Below, in pieces: positions 62,055-64,000 of a DNA stretch of 64,000 nt; position 1 is the stretch's first letter; each line of letters starts with the position of its first letter. A program made the translations under genes and the position numbers. The DNA comes from Parazoarcus communis (GTDB lineage: Bacteria > Pseudomonadota > Gammaproteobacteria > Burkholderiales > Rhodocyclaceae), in NCBI RefSeq assembly GCF_003111665.1, contig NZ_CP022188.1:1488001-1552000 (forward strand). The letters run 5' to 3'. The notes under the pieces were generated by a model. That model did no database searches, was not told the origin of the DNA, and saw only the letters and a program-made list of their open reading frames with translations.

Positions 62055-62533
62055 ACTTCGCCGATTAGAGGGGCACATGAGCCGCTAAACCTGCTTAGGG
62101 GATGAATTTCTTACGAAGTCAGGGCTTATGGGATGCCTGAAGAGGGCTGAGCTAAATTGCATTGTCTTGTTTTATAACGCTTAACAACGCATTCACGGCT
62201 AACTGTGCTACTTCGCCGGTCGGCTGAGGATGACCCTTGCTTTCCATTGCTGCGATAATCCTTGAACAGCTAAACAAAGTCAATGGGTATAATCTTGCAT
62301 GTTCCATTATGGAACATGAGCGGGGCGGGTCGCTGGGGATATTTGCTAGATCGCCTCACCAGAGCAAGCCCAGCACCCCTCAGGCGCCACATACGCCACC
62401 CGAGAATGGCACCCAAGCAGAACTTCCGATTGCCTCGTGACACTATTCGCTTGATCAGCGACACTTAGCGCGACGCAACAATGTCGCGCCTTGGCGCCAT
62501 TACAGGTCATTACACACGTTGGAGGATGGACTG
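62055..62533 (+). other. Island-side leader with promoter, palindrome and hairpin
   Basis: The 479 bp lack a secure gene. TATAAT (62288-62293) follows a TTGAAC (62262-62267) by 20 bp. A perfect 10-bp palindrome, CATGTTCCAT-T-ATGGAACATG, occupies 62298-62318, overlapping the likely start of transcription. A short frame, 62316-62468, ends with RLPRDTIRLISDT, reminiscent of the start of ribbon-helix-helix antitoxins, and is probably not a whole gene. GCGCGAC (62468-62474) and GTCGCGC (62483-62489) form a hairpin. Confidence 0.45.
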
Positions 62534-63928
62534 ATGCCGCGGGTTACCCCTACTGAAGAACTCGAACTCATCGAGTCCATCGTCGCGGATCACCCGAAGG
62601 GGTTGGGTATATCCGCCATCGAGGCAAACCTTGAGCGTCGTCAGGGCTCGAAACCCAACCGTCGAACACTGCAGCGTCGCCTGCAAAAGCTTATCGACGC
62701 GCAGCGACTGACGACCGAAGGCGAAAGTATCGCGCTGGTTTATAAGCCGAGCGCTGATGCAGTGGCCCGAGCCAAGAGTGGGAAGGTACCTGAGGCAGAC
62801 TTGTATGTGCCGGTTTCCCCTGACGCGGCCGCCATTCGGGACCGGGTCAGATTGCCGCTGATGCATCGTAAGCCGGTCGGCTATCGGCGGGAGTTCCTCG
62901 ACGCCTATCGGCCGGGCGCCACGTTCTATCTGCCCGAGTCACTGCGCAGCCAGCTTCACGAAATGGGACATACCCCAGTCGGCGAACGTCCTGCGGGCAC
63001 CTATGCCCGCGAAATCCTTGGCCGACTGCTGGTGGATCTGTCCTGGGCCTCCTCCAAACTGGAAGGCAACACCTACAGCCGCCTCGATACCCAGAACCTG
63101 ATTGAGTTCGGTCAGATCGCGCAGGGCAAGGATGCCATTGAGACGCAGATGATCCTGAATCACAAGGCGGCCATCGAGATGCTCGTCGAGAACACCGACG
63201 AGGTGGGCTTCGACGTCTTCACGTTCACGAACCTCCACGCTGTACTCTCGCAAGACTTGATGCGCGACCCGGGCGCCAGCGGCCGGTTGCGCCGGCGGCC
63301 GGTGGATATTTCCGGCACGGTGTTTCATCCCGTGGCCATGCCGCAGGTGATCGAAGACTGCTTCACCGTGCTGTTGGACAAGGCCGCCGCCATCCCGGAC
63401 CCGTTTGAGCAAGCGTTCTTTCTCATGGTGCAGTTGCCCTACCTGCAGCCATTCGAAGACGTGAACAAACGAGTTTCGCGAATCGGTGCCAACATCCCGC
63501 TAATCAAGGGCAACCTGTGTCCGATGTCGTTCATCGACGTCCCCGAACGCGCCTACGTTGAAGGAACGCTGGGCGTGTACGAACTGAACCAGATCGAGCT
63601 TCTGAGGGACGTGTTCGTCTGGGCCTATGAGCGCTCGTGTCAGCGCTATCTGGCCATGACCCAGACCATGGTCGAGCCTGATCCGCTGAAGATCAAATAT
63701 CGGGAAGCCTTGATTCAAGCCGTACAAGCCGTTGTCAAGGGCCTGCAACCGCCAACCGAAGCGGTGATCGCTCGACTCGCCGCGCAAAACGCGCAGGCGT
63801 CCGACGAGGAAGCCTTCGCAGATCTGCTCACGGCGGCGATTGCGCATTTGCATGAAGGCAGCGTCGCCCGTTATCGTCTGCGCCGTTCGGAGTACCTGGC
63901 CTGGCAACAAGTGCGCGGAGAAGACTGA
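62534..63928 (+). CDS. Fic-fold protein with degenerate active site
   Basis: The 464-residue protein from ATG 62534 has GGAGGA 7 nt upstream. Residues 1-75 form a winged-helix-like N-terminus. The Fic domain carries the inhibitory helix motif SSKLEGN (173-179, Glu177) and the core QPFEDVNKRVSR (305-316). Active AMP-transferases have HPFxxGNGR, so the catalytic His is Gln305 and the anion-hole Gly is changed to Val. It is therefore unlikely to be a classical AMPylase and may act as a regulator or have another activity. It is the first gene inside the tRNA-bounded island. Confidence 0.82.
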   Translation: MPRVTPTEELELIESIVADHPKGLGISAIEANLERRQGSKPNRRTLQRRLQKLIDAQRLTTEGESIALVYKPSADAVARAKSGKVPEADLYVPVSPDAAAIRDRVRLPLMHRKPVGYRREFLDAYRPGATFYLPESLRSQLHEMGHTPVGERPAGTYAREILGRLLVDLSWASSKLEGNTYSRLDTQNLIEFGQIAQGKDAIETQMILNHKAAIEMLVENTDEVGFDVFTFTNLHAVLSQDLMRDPGASGRLRRRPVDISGTVFHPVAMPQVIEDCFTVLLDKAAAIPDPFEQAFFLMVQLPYLQPFEDVNKRVSRIGANIPLIKGNLCPMSFIDVPERAYVEGTLGVYELNQIELLRDVFVWAYERSCQRYLAMTQTMVEPDPLKIKYREALIQAVQAVVKGLQPPTEAVIARLAAQNAQASDEEAFADLLTAAIAHLHEGSVARYRLRRSEYLAWQQVRGED

Positions 63929-64000
63929 CGGGCAATCTGATACCGCCGATTTGGCAACGTTAGTCGACGAACTACCGCTAACGCGCAACGCCCACACCCC

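Noticed and set aside
62010..62110. tmRNA or complete tRNA
   Set aside because: Acceptor 5' strand, D arm and the 5' side of the anticodon stem are missing; no tmRNA tag frame was found.
62283..62468. Possible short gene after the island promoter
   Set aside because: Its end resembles the start of ribbon-helix-helix proteins, but it is too short and stops at once; kept only as a note in the leader entry.

Overview
The window is high-GC bacterial DNA, densely packed with metabolic operons. Its content (aromatic and C4-acid catabolism, a TRAP transporter, AcoR-type sigma-54 control, PEP-CTERM and VF530 proteins) fits a betaproteobacterium of the Thauera/Azoarcus/Aromatoleum kind. That placement is inference from gene content, with no database search behind it.

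Layout. (1) 1-8630: the end of an acetoin-dehydrogenase-like 2-oxoacid/acyloin dehydrogenase operon whose E2 is split into a stand-alone lipoyl protein and a stand-alone acyltransferase. A lipoate ligase, an exported Tat protein plus GMC dehydrogenase, a periplasmic VOC protein, a HupE/UreJ membrane protein and an AcoR-like sigma-54 activator follow. (2) 8670-11671: MFS transporter, YjfB-like and VF530-like small proteins, glutaminase. (3) 11695-17316 (minus strand): periplasmic iron-type locus with two imelysins, a di-haem DUF1111 protein, DUF1513 and a predicted outer-membrane protein. (4) 17527-20741: alcohol dehydrogenase, YeaQ/GlsB protein, a predicted minus-strand small RNA with two CUCCUCC anti-Shine-Dalgarno motifs, an ADP-ribosylglycohydrolase and a PEP-CTERM protein. 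(5) 20944-29362: defence and mobile region, with a NYN-domain gene between two perfect 27-bp direct repeats, a NERD protein with a C-terminal Cys4 cluster, a complete four-gene type II CBASS operon (capV-cdn-cap2-cap3) and an intact IS5-family element with TTAA target duplication.

(6) 29707-38536: small housekeeping genes, then a 4-cresol (p-cresol methylhydroxylase) operon in the order pchC-pchX-pchF-aldehyde dehydrogenase-outer-membrane transporter-second aldehyde dehydrogenase-AraC regulator. (7) 39201-46539: FMN reductase, small Cys-rich protein, LysR regulator, GFA-like and NTF2-like proteins, BCCT transporter, amine-oxidase-like flavoprotein, SRAP/HMCES protein. (8) 46726-53363: DASS-type diacid transporter followed by a succinate-dehydrogenase/fumarate-reductase-like complex interleaved with a two-subunit class I fumarase. 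(9) 53415-61583: TauE/SafE protein, then a 4-hydroxybutyrate cluster (4-hydroxybutyrate dehydrogenase, TRAP DctPQM, succinate-semialdehyde dehydrogenase) with a divergent LysR regulator. Regions 8 and 9 together could carry 4-hydroxybutyrate to succinate, fumarate and malate. (10) 61963-64000: the 3' half of a tRNA-Arg(CCG) gene with its terminator marks the edge of a probable integrated island that continues beyond the window. Its first recognisable gene is a Fic-fold protein lacking the catalytic histidine.

The items most worth following are the CBASS operon and its surroundings, the repeat-bounded NYN gene, the anti-SD small RNA, the split E2, the SdhA-like protein with Cys in place of the flavin-linking His, and the tRNA-bounded island.
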